64,000 nt of DNA, taken from Wuchereria bancrofti. Taxonomy: Eukaryota; Nematoda; Chromadorea; Rhabditida; Onchocercidae. The DNA is taken from positions 11,093,362 through 11,157,361 of the forward strand of contig SSBO01000009.1 of the NCBI GenBank assembly GCA_005281725.1, in the 5' to 3' direction. The number at the start of each line of letters is the position of its first letter. Position 1 is the stretch's first letter. Position numbers and translations under genes: made by a program. The notes beneath the pieces are model-generated. The model did no database searches and was not told the origin of the DNA. It saw nothing but the letters and a program-made list of their open reading frames with translations. Positions 13,901 to 26,532 of the stretch are shown in pieces.

Positions 13901-14797
13901 TATCTATATTAGTTTTAATTTAAATTTTTTTAAAATAAAGTAAAAGCTTAAGAGAATCAGTTTACTTTTTTCCTTTTTTTTGATTAAAGATTATGCAAAG
14001 AGGTTTAAATATTTAAATTAATTTATTAACAATTTTCTAATTATCATAGTTGTATTAATTTATAAGGCAACAAAAGTGTCACATGTTTACTTATATTTTT
14101 TTACTTATTTACTTATACATGTTTACTTATTTACTTATATCACATGATATAATATTACTATTTTTACTATTTGATTGTAATCAAACAACAAACCTTCCAT
14201 TATAAACTTCGTGGAAATTCCATGGAATGTACAATTGTATTGCATTTAAGCCTGCAGCACGAATTCGGCGCAATCGATCAGCCCAGTAATAAGGAGGAAT
14301 TCGAAAGTAATGAATGCTACCCGAAATATACCTGAATAAAGAATGAAATTACCTCAACAAATAAGGAAAGGAAAAGAACTGAAAGATGATAATATGATTA
14401 GAAATTTATTGTAACTGATATGCATCATTCAGCAGTCAATTTTTGATGGAATGCAAATCTATTCCTTAACAGAAGGAAATCCATGATACGGAAATTACTG
14501 GAAGAAATGAACGAAGAAAAAAAAAACATATTTCACTAAATCGTTTAGCATTATTTTCTCAGTAAAATATATTATATCAAAAGAAAGGAAAATAAATTTG
14601 ATGTAATTTATTAAATTAATTTAAAAAAAATTATAATTTTAATAGAATTTTTACCTAAATGGTTTACCATTTAGCAGAAATGTATCATTTTGATAGTCAA
14701 TAGCAAATGATGAATGTGATGAATTTGCTAAATGTGAAAAAATTTTTTGACAAATGAAAATATATTGCAAAATAGCAGCAAACCATAATCGTTTCAT
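7919..14797 (-). CDS. lysosomal/secreted beta-galactosidase, glycoside hydrolase family 35, 14 exons
   Basis: Exons in gene order: 14797-14655, 14331-14194, 13903-13826, 13727-13629, 13355-13156, 11892-11761, 11288-11095, 10203-10067, 9714-9578, 9405-9305, 9120-8986, 8721-8602, 8340-8191, 8062-7919. All phases agree and give 635 residues, close to animal GLB1-type enzymes. A hydrophobic N-terminus ([17 protein letters not shown]) is a likely signal peptide. The TIM barrel follows: [42 protein letters not shown]. The acid/base glutamate lies in QLENEYG (E188) and the nucleophile in VNSEFYPGW (E270). The C-terminal beta domains contain [10 protein letters not shown] and TLYVPKPYL. The enzyme should remove terminal beta-galactose from glycans and glycolipids in lysosome or gut. 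Both catalytic residues are intact. Introns range from about 100 bp to 1.3 kb; one holds a minisatellite. The splice donor of exon 4 (GTGCAA) is weaker than the rest. Confidence 0.93.
10496..11020. repeat. minisatellite of about 41-bp units in a beta-galactosidase intron
   Basis: About thirteen units of 40-42 bp, each containing 'aaatacggaaggttttcata' and 'gcggaagaataa', with alternating 'ggtcatc' and 'agtcttc' variants. This looks like a higher-order dimer pattern. It lies wholly within the intron between exons 7 and 8 of the GH35 gene. An inverted copy of the unit edge ('gaccgttattctttgc') sits just outside the left end at about 10461. An open frame across the array is only a product of the repeat. 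Confidence 0.93.
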
Positions 14798-16883
14798 GAG
14801 ATCGTTTTTTTTTCTTTTTTTTTTTTGTTAACCTGAAATTTGCACATTTCAAGAATTTTATTAACTCAATTTTAAATATGATTTTAGCAGAATGTTTACA
14901 ATGTTAAAATGAATATTAGTAAAGCAAAGTTATAGAGAATAAATTATAAAGTCCATTAATAGATACAGGTATGGAATTCTTATGTCATTAATCATTGCGT
15001 ACCTTTCATCATTACGATACGAACCTTTATCACTGATAACGGTGATTATTTCGATATTTCTTAGTAAAACCAGTTCTTTGCATTATATTTATCAAGGATA
15101 AATCGCGTTTTATACAATTTTGTTTCATTGCGCAGCAAATTTGACAGTTTTTAAATGGTTTGACTTAACTACTTTATTGACAAACTTTCAAGATTTATCT
15201 AAACGGAATTATATTTTATCAGTAATTTAAATAATGCATTTGATTTTCTTTTGAATATAAACACTTTTGAAAAAGGATTTTTTTTAAAAAAAAGGAATAA
15301 AATAACTGGCGATATATACGTTATTTATTTATTTTAAATATGTTCTAACATATTGATATATTGTCAGAAAAGTAAATAAATCTCAAATATCAACAATTTT
15401 CTAATTTCAAATAAAGTTATATTATTTATTGTTTGTTAATTTTAAGCTAACAGTGAGAAAAGTTATGGCTTTTGCAGAAAATTGATTCATTTTGAAGAAA
15501 TGGATGGTAGTGAAATGAATGTTGAAATTTTTGTTTTCTACACTTCTGAATCCGATATTTATTTCATTATTTGATGAAATGGAAAAATAATGATGAATGA
15601 AAAAGATGGAAAATAAGTTTAAGGAATTGGAAGAAATTAATGATTTTAAGATGTTTAAAAGGTAAATCAAGAAAACTCCACAAAAAGTATACCAAGAAAT
15701 CAAAGTTTAAGAAAAAAAAAATGAATCTTCAAGTTTAACATCAAAATATGCAAATCTGATTTCGCGAAAAATTCCTTTGAATAAAACTAACGAGTAAAAA
15801 AAAATAGCATAGAAATTAATTTAAAAAAAAAAAAAATTGCTGGAACCATCAATCAAATAGGACTAGTACAAATGATTCCTTTCATAGTTGCTTTTGCATT
15901 CCTTTTATCCTTCCCCAAGAAACGGAAATTTAGAAGAGAATTGTTTTCGAATAGAAACGAACCCAAATAATATTTCGTTCAATTATTAGCACGGAGCAAA
16001 GAACAGAATCGTACTATAGAAGTGGAACCAACGAATTTTCTTCCATATTTATTGTTTTGCTTAGTAAAAACGAAGTATTTTGAAGTTTTGTTTAGCAAAA
16101 ACAAAGCATTTTGAAATTCTAACTTTTATATATGACATTTATTTATTGCTACTATCCAATAAGAAATTAATAACAAAGCAATGCAAATTATGAAATGAGT
16201 GATACCTGTAACTTGAGATTAAGTCATAAATGACGCTTAATTAGGAAACGATATTAACAATCGATTATCTTTTCCTCATATTTATTGTTTCTTTTTAAGA
16301 TAAATTGCGTGAAAAAAAACCGACAATAAAGTAGTGCATGGGAATTGAAAATTAAATTAACTGAGAAATAACTAAAGAAAACGAATTTTTGCGGCATTTG
16401 CAAATCTTGGAAAGATTTCAAACTTTTTCAAATTTATCTTTTTATCCCAATTCTTCCTCTGATATTAATCAGCATTCGTCATTCTAAGCAATTTTTCATC
16501 GGTTTTAGTTTCTTTCATCATTTTTCAATTTTTTTTTTTTTTTAAAGAAGCAGCAAATTAGTACTAAGATTGATGTAAAATGTTTATAAAGCTCAATTTT
16601 ATGTGTGACATAGTTAGATAATGAGACATAGTTTTTCCGGTGCAAGGTAACTTGAAATGACTACGTGATACATCAAAAAATTGGTTGTTTTGATCAACAT
16701 ATCATCCCGAAGTAAATCAAAGTGATTTGAAATAAAATTGACCATTTTGATTAAAACATCATCCAAAAGTAAATTTTGTTTGTGTGACAAAAATAATTAT
16801 TCACCACAAAAGATAACCTTATTTTGTTGTTGGATGGCAACATCATAAAGGTTAAAATTCTTAAGCTTAATCAGTTTTAAACG
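14798..16883. other. intergenic region upstream of the beta-galactosidase gene
   Basis: No gene is supported. The part next to 14797 is presumably the beta-galactosidase promoter, but no clear motif stands out. Long A and T runs are common, and the open frame at 15422-15703 shows no family features. Confidence 0.6.
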
Positions 16884-16888
16884 AATCA

Positions 16889-17515
16889 TGTCGCGAAAGG
16901 TTGTCATTGGTTTGTGAAATACTATATTTAGAAAGACTTACCTTAATTGTTATATTCCGCACGTAACGTTAAATGTACTAGGGGTCGGATATGATATTAT
17001 TTATAATATACCAGTGAAATTATCGTAAGTTTATTCTTATAAAAAGTAATATCAATAATCTGAGCAGTAAAATTTGATTTAAAAGGTGGAGGAAAAGAAA
17101 TTGAATTTGGTTGTGATAACTGTAGTCGACAATAATAATCTTGTTTATTACTATTGTATTTATATGTGTTGGGCTTGTTTACGATAAGACCATATGAGTG
17201 AAGAATTGGAGGTGTTTAGAGTAAAATCATATGTGTAAAAGGTTAAACATACATATGATGAAATGACATATGTGAGGAATTTGAGGTGTTTACAATAAGA
17301 TCAAATAATGAATTTAAAAGAAGAGATTATGATGAGAGCTAATTTTACAGTAAACATAAAATCACATGAGTAATAAATCTTAAGGAGTCAAATTTATGGC
17401 AAGACGTTTTATGACACTATAAAATTACTTACAGTTAAGAATGATTTTGTTAGTTATTTCCTTAAATTTATTTTATTATTTTGATTAGAGTTTCGCGAAA
17501 TTATAATTCGCGACA
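16889..17515 (-). repeat. 3' LTR of the Pao/BEL element
   Basis: 627 bp with terminal inverted repeat TGTCGCGAA / TTCGCGACA. It matches the LTR at 22043-22671 along its whole length with scattered substitutions and short indels. A short purine stretch (GGGAG on the element strand) lies directly before it, in the position of a polypurine tract. Confidence 0.92.
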
Positions 17516-17939
17516 CTCCCAACGGGGGAAAGAGAGAGAAATTTAATGTGGAATTTCGACTGAGTAATTTTCAGGTATGTAGCGAAAAGTATGAAGTTTA
17601 ATAGTTGAGATTTCTTCTTTAGTTATGAATTGAGTTTGTGGTGATTCCACAGAAAGAGTAAGGATAGTAGTTTGATTTGAAGTTCATTTAGAAAAAGTAT
17701 AGAATAAGAATTGGAGTAATTTAAACTTCCATTTAAGAATAACTAAAACAATTAATATCGTCACAATAATTACACAAATAGAAATCAATTTCCAGTGTAT
17801 TATCACGTCTTCAAATTCTTCCTTTATCGGTAGAACAATTTCGTTAAATTCTTTTCCATTTGTTCTACAAATTTTTCTCCTTCTTCAGAAATTTCTTGCC
17901 AAAAGAATTCATCCCTCACTTGATGTGATATTGAATTGA

Positions 17940-18733
17940 TTGTTTCATAGTTGTGAGCTAGGATTTCTAATTCTGCTTTCAATTTCAAACTTACTTATGA
18001 AACCCCCTTTGAATTCGATATTTTCGATTGCTGGTCCTTCAGATTTGCAAGGAGATACCATTAAATTTCCATCAATTCTTTTAGCTATCACATCGTTTCT
18101 TTCAAGAATTAATTTCGCTGCAAGGATAGGATTGCTAATTGATAACCATTCGATCAATAGTAATAGGTTACTTCTGTTTTGGCAACTTCTTTGATATATT
18201 TCCTTAAGTTGCTGAAGGAATTCTTGTCTTAATGAATAGAAAAGATATTGAAATTTTACGTTCTCAGGATCGAATGTTTCATCAGGAGAATTTTCCATCA
18301 AGATTAGTTGGTTTGTTGTTCTTCGTTTGAATTTTGTAGCGTAAAGTTCACGTCATTTTCAACGTCTATATCAAGAAATATATCACCTTGCATTAGGAGT
18401 GGAGAAGTGAATCTATATTTTTTCGTGTTAGTATATCAGGTTTTTCATTAATTTTAAGTGATGAACTGTTCGCGTAATGTTACTATATTTTATAGCTGGT
18501 ATTCTTATATGGGTGCGTGTGTGTACATCCACGTCGTGAAATGTGGTATTCCTTTTGATAATTTCTTCACAGTTCCATTTTTTAGGAATATTAAAAGGTA
18601 TTCCTGAAATCCAATTACAATTATTGATAGCTATCACTTGTTTTGATATTAAAGATATTAGTGTTATTAACAATAAAGTCTTCATTGAAAATTTTTCCCT
18701 TGATTCAGCAGACGATTTGTAGCCTTTTTGCAC
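17940..18733 (-). pseudogene. env-like region downstream of pol, broken
   Basis: Two open stretches occupy the position of an envelope gene between integrase and 3' LTR. The upstream one (18733-18428) has a Met followed by a hydrophobic segment (KTLLLITLISLISKQVIA) typical of a signal peptide, then Cys and N-glycosylation-type motifs (NTT). The downstream one (18301-17945) is polar with Cys and Asn residues. They lie in different frames, separated by stops, so no complete product is possible. The envelope assignment rests on position and the signal peptide only; I could not match it to a known family. Confidence 0.45.
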
Positions 18734-18799
18734 TTCTGGTTCGTCTGGCGACAGGTTCTTCCGGTTTATCTTCCACTTTATCTTCTATGTCTTCAGAAG

Positions 18800-20659
18800 C
18801 ATCTATTTCCATAGGATAAAGCATATTTGTTGATCGATCAACTTGTTTTCCAATATACAATTATACTGTTGCACTTCTTATTCTTCCGTCCCATCCTCGA
18901 TTAATTTTTATTATCTTCGCTAGTTTCCATATACCACGAGGTATTTCTGGTTCATTTAATTAATACTATCTCATTCTCATGTGGTATTCTTTTTTCTACT
19001 ATTCTAGGAGATAATAATTCCCTTTGTGTACGTTCTCTAAGACTCGTAAGGTATTCTTTTCATAACTTCCAAAAGACATCTAGTGTGGTAAGAGTACTGG
19101 TCCAATATTTGACTAGTTTGTCCTTAGTCCTTAATGTGTAAGGAGTATATTCGTCTTGATCATTGTCGTAATTGATTGGTGTATCTAATCAGGCCATAGG
19201 TGAAATAAAATCAACCGGACGTATGACTCTGTAGTCGTGAAAACCTACATGAGTTAATGGACGGGTATTGAGTATTCCTTCTATTTCAGCTATTAATGTT
19301 ATCAATTCTTCTTCCTTTAAAAGTTTTCTCCCTATTGCTCTTCTTAATGCCTTTTTTGTGAGTCCTATAAGTTATTCATATACACCACCTTCCCATGGTG
19401 CTCTTGGTATAGTATTTTTCCATACCATATCTTTTGCTGCCAAAAAATTAGCGTTTTCTTCCATAATGGTTTTGAATACTAACTGAAATTGACTTGCATT
19501 ATCGCTTAAAACTAGTTTTGGGTATTCACGTCGAGCGATAAATCTTCTCAGGACATGTAAAAAATTCTCGGCAGATAAGTTCTCAGCCATTTCAAGATGT
19601 ACTGCTCTGGTGGTGAAACACGTAAAAAGAGCTATCCATCTTTTGATCACACCGATATTAGATTTGACTGAAAGTAATCTAGACCGACTTGTTCGAGGGT
19701 TCTAGATCGCCTTACTCGGGTTTCTGGTAGACTTGGCATTGCTGGTAGTTTGAACGGTTTAGTTTTCCAGCGTCTGCAGGAACGGCATAAAGTTATGATA
19801 CGCTTTACCGCAGCTCTTCCTTTCGGTATCCAAAACTTTCGTCTTAATTCAGATAACGTATTTGCGATTCCTGCGTGATCTAATTCATTATGCTTGTGTA
19901 GAATAATAAGATCAGTAATATAACTATAATTCGGTAAATATATGGGATATTTACTTTCGTCCGTTAATTCTGAATTTTCCAATCTGCTTCTTAATCTCCA
20001 TAATTTATCAACTTCATCTTGATATAGATTCCATTTTTCTTTTTCGTCACCCGTTAATCCTTGTGATTGGGCTTGTTTGATCAGTATGCTTTCTGCTATA
20101 TTATAATCATTTTTAGTCATATATCTCTTTTTTACAGATAATGGTTGTAACCATAGTAATTCCCTTTTGCAGATTCGTTTAATAAATCGAAGATTCCAAA
20201 CAGTCACTCGAATTAGTTTCATCCAACTGCTACAGCGACATTCATCAATAAATTCAATTGTATCTACTTTAAAAGTTTGAGTTACCTTTGTCAAGTTCGA
20301 AGCAATTGCTTCTGTAAATCCATCATTTCCTGTAGTTAGCACGTTTAATTCTATGCGAGAGTGGGACACAATTTCGGTTCCTTCATAACAAATGGAGCTA
20401 TCTTCATAATTTGGGTTTCTGACTCGGTTAATCTTAATTGACGTGATAATTTTTTGGAAATGAAGGAGAGTTTGAAGCCTGAAGGTGAGCTTATGTCAAA
20501 TAACGCCAAGGCATTTTGTTGTCGTTGAGGTTGCAATGGATTAAAGACCTTTATCTCCTTACATAAAAGTAAAGTTTCTCTTGTCCTTTTGGATCGAGTT
20601 ATAAAGAGAAGTTGAACATTCCTTTTCTTTCGAAGGCGCGATTTTTTCTTGCTCTTCAT
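18800..20659 (-). pseudogene. pol remnant: protease-like region and integrase, no reverse transcriptase
   Basis: 20659-20351 resembles the DUF1758 retropepsin of Pao/BEL elements, but the expected Asp-Ser/Thr-Gly reads Asp-Ile-Ser ([10 protein letters not shown]), so it is probably inactive. A frameshift near 20360 moves to a frame running 20369-19647. That frame holds the tail of the protease region, then an integrase zinc-binding part ([10 protein letters not shown], later CRSCRRW). The next frame (19650-19372) has the integrase core with TTRAVHLE and the Asp-containing LSDNASQF. The C-terminal DUF5641-like part continues to about 18850 with several in-frame stops. The several-hundred-residue reverse transcriptase/RNase H block normally found between protease and integrase is absent. 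Confidence 0.85.
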
Positions 20660-20732
20660 TTCTTTGATACATTATATTGTTCAAGGAAAGTGAATTTCTT
20701 TTATCGCATAAAGAGCTATTATGTAAAGCTCT

Positions 20733-22012
20733 TCAATAAAAGCATTGTTTCTTAACTTTACAAATTTCTCCTTTGTGACTGTCTTTAAGACAGACAGTAC
20801 ATTTCTTTAGTACCTTAAGACGATTCAACCGAGCGTTGAGAGTAGTGTAGATTTCACAGTCACTGTCCCAATGATCTCGTGCGCAAAACGCACATGGTCT
20901 TCTTTTTTTTGTTATAGTTTTCGCGAAATTTTGATTACCTTTTATTGTCAACAATGCTGAAGTTCCTCCAGGATTGTATCGTTGTTTTTGCTCAGGTTTG
21001 GTAATTGTAGGTTTAATATTGATTTGAGTGGATGAACGTTGGCAGTTTCTTATCTGCTCATTCACATTAACTAAGTCTGTTAAAAAGTTTCTCAATTTTA
21101 GAACTGACCAAGGCATATCCTTTTTCTTTCGCTTATATATTTTATTTAATATCCATAATGGTAATTTACTCTCGATCAAAATTTTGATATTTGAATGTTC
21201 TAGGCTTTCTCCTAAAGCCTCTAACTGGCGTAACACTCGTTCTATGTTTTCAATAGTTCCAATCCATTCTCTTTCATTTTTTTAATGGACTGGAGTTCAT
21301 TATATAGTAATGTCGAATGTTACCATTGAGTGATCGCCATATTTTTCATTGAGCAGTCGTTTTATAATTTCATAATTCTCCGATGCTATATCATATCTAG
21401 ATATTACTTGTAAGGCCTTTCCTTTGAGGCATGAGTACAAACAATTCAATTTTTGGATTTCTGGAATTGCTTGTGAATGGACTGCTGCATTAAAACTGCT
21501 CCAGAATTGTCGCCCATTGTCTAGGGTCTCCATCGAAAGTAGGAAGCGACAAATGAGGGAGATTCGCATTAAGATTCGAAAAAGGGATAATTTTTGCCTC
21601 TTCTTTCGCCGGCTTATTTGTCAACTCCTTTGAGAGTCGCATTAAATTTTGGTCAGCTTCGTCCTTATGCATTGTTAGTGTTATTATCGCTTCCTTTCCC
21701 TCATGTAATAATTGGAATATTCCTTGGTCACCTTCTGTAACTGCTTTATATTTTCCTTCTTTTCTTTTCATTGTGACGATTTGTTGAATGTATGTGAACC
21801 AGTTATCATTGATAGATTCGAGTAGTGACGCATAATTGAATTCTTTTGAGTTTATCTTCGAGTAATCCTTTTCTTATTATATAGAAATCTTTCTTTTCTT
21901 CTAGTGTCATACTCGATTCAGGAGACTTAATCTCCATTGAGTTTATTTCTTTAAGAAGATTGACTAACCTTTCCTTTTCCGGTTTGATGTTTGTAATAAT
22001 GTTGCTAGACAT
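20733..22012 (-). pseudogene. gag of the Pao/BEL element, frameshifted
   Basis: It starts at the ATG at 22012, four bases past the primer-binding site. At least four open pieces in different frames follow: 22012-21806 (charged, helical), 21771-21490 (contains LPTFDGDPRQW, the hallmark of the DUF1759 gag domain), 21569-21300 (LKGKALQVISRYDIASENY, the same domain continued) and 21236-20733 (two zinc knuckles, CAFCARDHWDSDC and CTVCLKDSHKGEIC). The domain order is that of Pao/BEL gag. Frameshifts and stops prevent a single product. Confidence 0.87.
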
Positions 22013-22015
22013 GAT

Positions 22016-22033
22016 TCCCGGCTCGTGGCACCA
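22016..22033 (-). promoter_or_regulatory. primer-binding site for a tRNA
   Basis: The element strand reads TGGTGCCACGAGCCGGGA, nine bases inside the 5' LTR. It begins with TGG and would pair with a tRNA 3' end finishing GGCACCA. Which tRNA is meant was not determined. Confidence 0.85.
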
Positions 22034-22042
22034 AAAATAAGT

Positions 22043-22671
22043 TGTCGTGAAAGGTTGTCGTTAATTTGTGAAATATTATATTTAGAAAGACTTATCTTAA
22101 TTTTTACATTCCGCACGTAACGATGAAGATAGTAGGCGTCAGATACGTTATTATTTATAATACAGCAGTGAAATTATTGTAAGTTTATTCTTATAAAAAG
22201 TAATATCAGTAATCTGAGCAGTAAAATTTGATTTAAAAGGTGGAGGAAAGGAAATTGAGTTTGGTTATGATAAGTGTAGTCGACAATAATAATCTTGTTT
22301 ATTACTATTGTATTTATATGTGTAAGGATTGGGCGTGTTTACGATAAGATCATATGAGTCAAGAATTGGATGTGTTTACAGTAAGATCATATATGTAAAG
22401 AGTTAAGCATGCATATGATGAAATCACATATGTGAGGAATTTGAGGTGTTTACAATAAGATCATATAATGAATTTAAAAGAAGAGATTATGATGAGAGCT
22501 AATTTTACAGTAAACATAAAATCACGTGATAAATCTTAAGGAGTCAAATTTATGGCAAAATATTTTATGACACTATAAAATTGTTTATAGTTAAAAATGA
22601 TTTAGTTAGTTATTCCCTTAAATTTATTTTATTATGTTGGTTAGAGTTCCGCGAAATTATAATTCGCGACA
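22043..22671 (-). repeat. 5' LTR of the Pao/BEL element
   Basis: 629 bp, starting TGTCGCGGAA on the element strand and ending TCACGACA. It pairs with 16889-17515. It contains repeated 'acatatg' and 'gatcatat' motifs and lies immediately before the primer-binding site, which fixes the element's direction. Confidence 0.92.
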
Positions 22672-22676
22672 AATCA

Positions 22677-24497
22677 CTGGTAACAATATCTAACCTATTA
22701 ATTTATACAATATCTAGCCTATTAATCTATACAAAATATATCTAACCTATTAGTTTTTTTGACACAAACAGAAGTCTAATGCTGGAAGTTTGGGCAATAT
22801 TATCAGGAAATCCTCTAGAATTATCTAACTAGCTAAGTTACCAAAATGACTAGTCCTGAAATTAGATCTGTATTCATGAGAAAATTTCGGTTGAATCATT
22901 ATAAAGGAATTAGGGCAATTCATGACTTGCATGATGAGCACTAGGAATCATTTGCATGCCAGCACGGGACATTAGCACGCAAATGAATGCATGCCACGGA
23001 TACTGAGATGAAATGTATCTGCATGCAAACAACCATAAGCAAGCAGAAGAATGGATGAATAGGACTAAATTGGGCGGCACAGACAATAATTTCTCTCTGT
23101 TCCTCTCTCTTACATCACATTTTTCTTTTTTGTTTTAAACAGTTTAATTCTTTCTGTAAACAATAAATGCTGAGCAGTTTTTTATAGATTTTATATTTTA
23201 ATTTTTATCAGAAGTAATAAATAATTGATTTAATTATAATTATTTCAGTTTTTACGATCATCTATCGAAGTTAATGATAAACTAATTTGTATCTCAATTC
23301 TGATTCGCTACATCTAAGAAGTTCATTACCAGTTATTTCCACTCGACAATTCGATTAAATAATTATGATTAATTGTTTTATTGATTTTATTAACAAGTTT
23401 ATTGATTATCAGTTCATTTTAGCAAGAAACGATTGAGAACAATAGCAATCTGCTCTTTTTTTTTAGTGGAAATCTTTTAAGGAATCATTTTGTAAAATTA
23501 AATGCTCAGCAAATTATGCTTACTGTTCAGTTACACAATCTTCTTGCGCTATTTATAATTCAAAAATATTTTACTACATTTTATTTTCATTCAATACTTC
23601 ATTTAAATTCGATTTGAAGGCAATATTTTATATAAAATATATGAGGGTAATTACAAGAATTCTAATCGTCGAACATAATATATGATACAAACAATAAAAA
23701 AAAGATCAACAAAGATTCAAACAGGACAGGAAATTCTTGAATTTGATTTTCTTTTTAATTTTTGTTAATTTCGCAGATGAAAACGATTAATACATCTTAG
23801 ATTTTCTTCTAAATTGCTAAAAAAATTGAGATTCTTGATCTGAAATGCTTTCAGTTAGATCTAAAAACGAAATTTAAGGTAATACAATTAGGCGACCACG
23901 GCATTTTATACATTGCATTATATACATTGCAAAATAAACTAAAGTTTCAATCGTAAAATGCGGAAGAACTCGCTATTACAATTTCTGTTTAATACTAGCT
24001 AATATAAATCCAAAGTGATAGATAATAATTGCCTAAATTTTCGAAAATAAAATCTTCACTGTACTATTGAAAAGTAGAATAAAATTTGAGTCTCCAAAAT
24101 TATCAGAAAGAATTAAGTTATGAAATGACATAAATATTCGGTAATAATCTAGAATTGCGTAACATTTTTCTTTCTTAAATAATTAGCACTTTTTCGATTT
24201 GTTCTTTTTCAGCTACTGCGATCTGAAAATAAACTTTATGGATAATGCCCTGAAACTGAAAGTTAGCTAAAGTGACAACATGCAGTAATCATATTTTTTG
24301 CATTCAATACAATTAAGTTGAATTAAAACTTCTTCTTTTGGAATTTTACAGTTCAATTGTCCGCCTAATTTGCCATTGTTCATTTCGGCAATTGTTCATT
24401 TTTAAATTAAATTTTTCAAAATTTACGGAGACCTCATGAATAAGCAAGAATAAAGCATGGCTTATGCCTGATGATAATTTTAAATAAATGATTCAAA
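22677..24497. other. intergenic region
   Basis: No gene is supported. A cluster of TGCATG/GCATGC hexamers lies at about 22928-23030. The rest is AT-rich and lacks recognisable exons. Confidence 0.55.
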
Positions 24498-26532
24498 TCA
24501 AACCTGATTCCTTGGCTTAATATAGAAAGCATATATAAGGGGTAGTAATGAAAGTAATGAAAGTTTAAACAGCGTAGAGATGTTGAAAATATCAGCCCAG
24601 CTATGAAATTCCGATAAAATACGGCCTGCTTGTACACAAATATAATTATATGGTGCTAATCCTGCAAGAAATTAAAATTAGAAATGATGAAATTAAAACA
24701 AGATGGAATGATCAAATTCAATTGTCAAAACTTTGTCGCGAATAGGATTATTTATTCATATTAGCATAATATGCATTATGACGTAAACAAAGTAATTTCA
24801 AAATTAGAATTCGTTTACTTGAAATAAAAAAAATAGAATTGAGTATGTCAATTTAAGATTATATACAAAATCAAATTTGAGCTTTCAGTTCAATAATTTA
24901 ACGTTCAAAATTCAGATTAAATTTAATTCAGTTCTTATGAAATCTGAATTAATTTCAAATTATTTTCCATTACCAATAAAAGTAGTCATTGCAAAAATGG
25001 AAATGGGAATATTAAGAAATGGTGCAATAATATTGAGTAGCCAACTTGGTGAAATTGGAAACATACGGGCAAATAATAAGAATGCCAATAAACGATGCGA
25101 ATTATTGTGTACCTATAAATGAAAATGAAAATTAAATAAGGAAAAAAATTGAGTAAGATTCAAAATTTTAATTAATTTCAAATTTTAATGCTAAAAAATA
25201 CAATAATGATCAAATATTTAGAAAAAAAGCTGTAGAGAATTAAACTAGAAAGATAAGAAATTATTTGCAAACCTTTTGTTGTAAATAAATAATATGATGA
25301 CCTAAATAATAAAAGACATATTCACTAGCAAAAGTTTCTGAAAAAAGATAGCATAATGTTGAGCCAATTGTTGTCAAAATGCATACCAATAAAAAGCCGA
25401 ACCAAACATCAAATAATACGCCAGCTATTAAATTCTAAAAATTAAATTAATTGGCAAAAAAAAGACATTCCTCTAAATGATATTTTAATTTCTTCACTTT
25501 TTTTCATCGTAATTTTTCAACATTATTCTACGCTTTTTTTTCTTTTGTTGCAAATAAATAATATGATGAAATTAATTTTTTCATTTTTCACTTTAAATTT
25601 TCATCTTAACAATTTTATCCATTGCTATACATACATAAATAATTTGAAATATAGCGATACATTGACTAACCAAAATGAATGACCCTGGAATGGCAAATGT
25701 TTGTTTATAAATATAAACAAAAATAAACAATGTAATAATATAGCTGAAATGTTGATCTTTGTAAGCATAGAATAAGTTAGCTGTAGCAGTGAAGTTTGCT
25801 AAATTGTTTGGCAAATTCCATGGTGGCTTCCAATTTATGATAGCTAAAATATATCATTAAACTTTTAAATTAATACAAACTTTGAAAAAATTCCTAAACG
25901 TTATTAAAATTATCAATAGTGAAACTGTAGGCTTTTCAACAATATTATCTAAATTTAGTTTTTTTCTTATTTTTTTCATCTTAATCATCGTTGAAATTTT
26001 AACAAGAAATCGTTCATGTATAAGTTAAAGAATGTAAATGATAAATTGAATTTTTTATCGACAATGAAGAAGACGAGTAATAGGTGTAAAAAAAAATTTG
26101 CTCCCTTTCGACTTAAATTAATTAGCTACTGCTTAATTGTTAATATTTAACATCGAAAATTGTGACAATGAAATGTGATAATACTGGCAAACTATTATAA
26201 AAACAAACGAAAAATTAAGTTACTTTTGCAAAATGTATATTGCACAAAAATTAGGATAAGCAATGCCAATTTGAAATATTAAATTTTTGACAATATCATT
26301 TTCAGTTTATAATTACGAGATAACCCTAAAATTGGTGTGAAAAAGAACAATGCAATTAATTTAAATTTGAGGAGTGATAAACTTGGTCATTAATTAAATT
26401 AAAATACGAGAAAAAAAAAGACATACCAGAAGATGTGGAATTGGAACGAGTAGGTGCAGAGCAAATAAGAATCCATAAAATGATAGATGAGAAAGTAAAA
26501 ATTGCTGGTAATATGATAAGTCGTGCTAGCAT
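24498..26532 (-). CDS. TMEM41-type VTT-domain membrane protein, 5 exons
   Basis: Exons: 26532-26427, 25843-25671, 25434-25273, 25112-24974, 24661-24498. The phases agree and give 247 residues, near the size of TMEM41A/B. The N-terminal Met starts a hydrophobic helix (residues 3-25). The core carries the VTT signature: YKQTFAIPGSFIL (81-93), then NLIAGVLFDVWFGFLL, TIGSTLCYLFS, ARMFPISPSWLLNIIAPFLN and PYNYICVQAGRIL, with about six membrane segments in all. Proteins of this family sit in the ER and act in lipid scrambling, lipid mobilisation and autophagosome formation. That role is carried over from the family, not shown by the sequence. The asparagine-glycine-rich loop of VTT proteins is slightly altered (ALFG-type motif reads VLFD). 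The last exon could in principle splice on (CAG|GTTTGA), but the family ends about here and a TGA follows. Confidence 0.9.

Larger units (their letters stand above)
16884..22676 (-). mobile_element. Pao/BEL-type LTR retrotransposon, internally deleted, with 5-bp target duplication
   Basis: The element proper spans 16889-22671 and reads leftwards. It is flanked by the direct repeat AATCA (16884-16888 and 22672-22676), a 5-bp target-site duplication. The LTRs start and end with an inverted TGTCG..CGACA. Reading order from the right is: 5' LTR, primer-binding site, gag with DUF1759-like and zinc-knuckle parts, a retropepsin-like (DUF1758) part, integrase, and env-like frames, then 3' LTR. Reverse transcriptase and RNase H are missing: the frame passes from the protease-like region straight to the region ahead of the integrase zinc finger. 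The coding regions also have several frameshifts and stops. The LTRs differ at many positions, so the insertion is not recent. It cannot be autonomous as it stands. Confidence 0.92.

Noticed and set aside
7919..14797. Bacterial origin of the GH35 beta-galactosidase
   Set aside because: Fourteen exons, spliceosomal introns and animal GLB1-like sequence and length argue for an ordinary animal gene.
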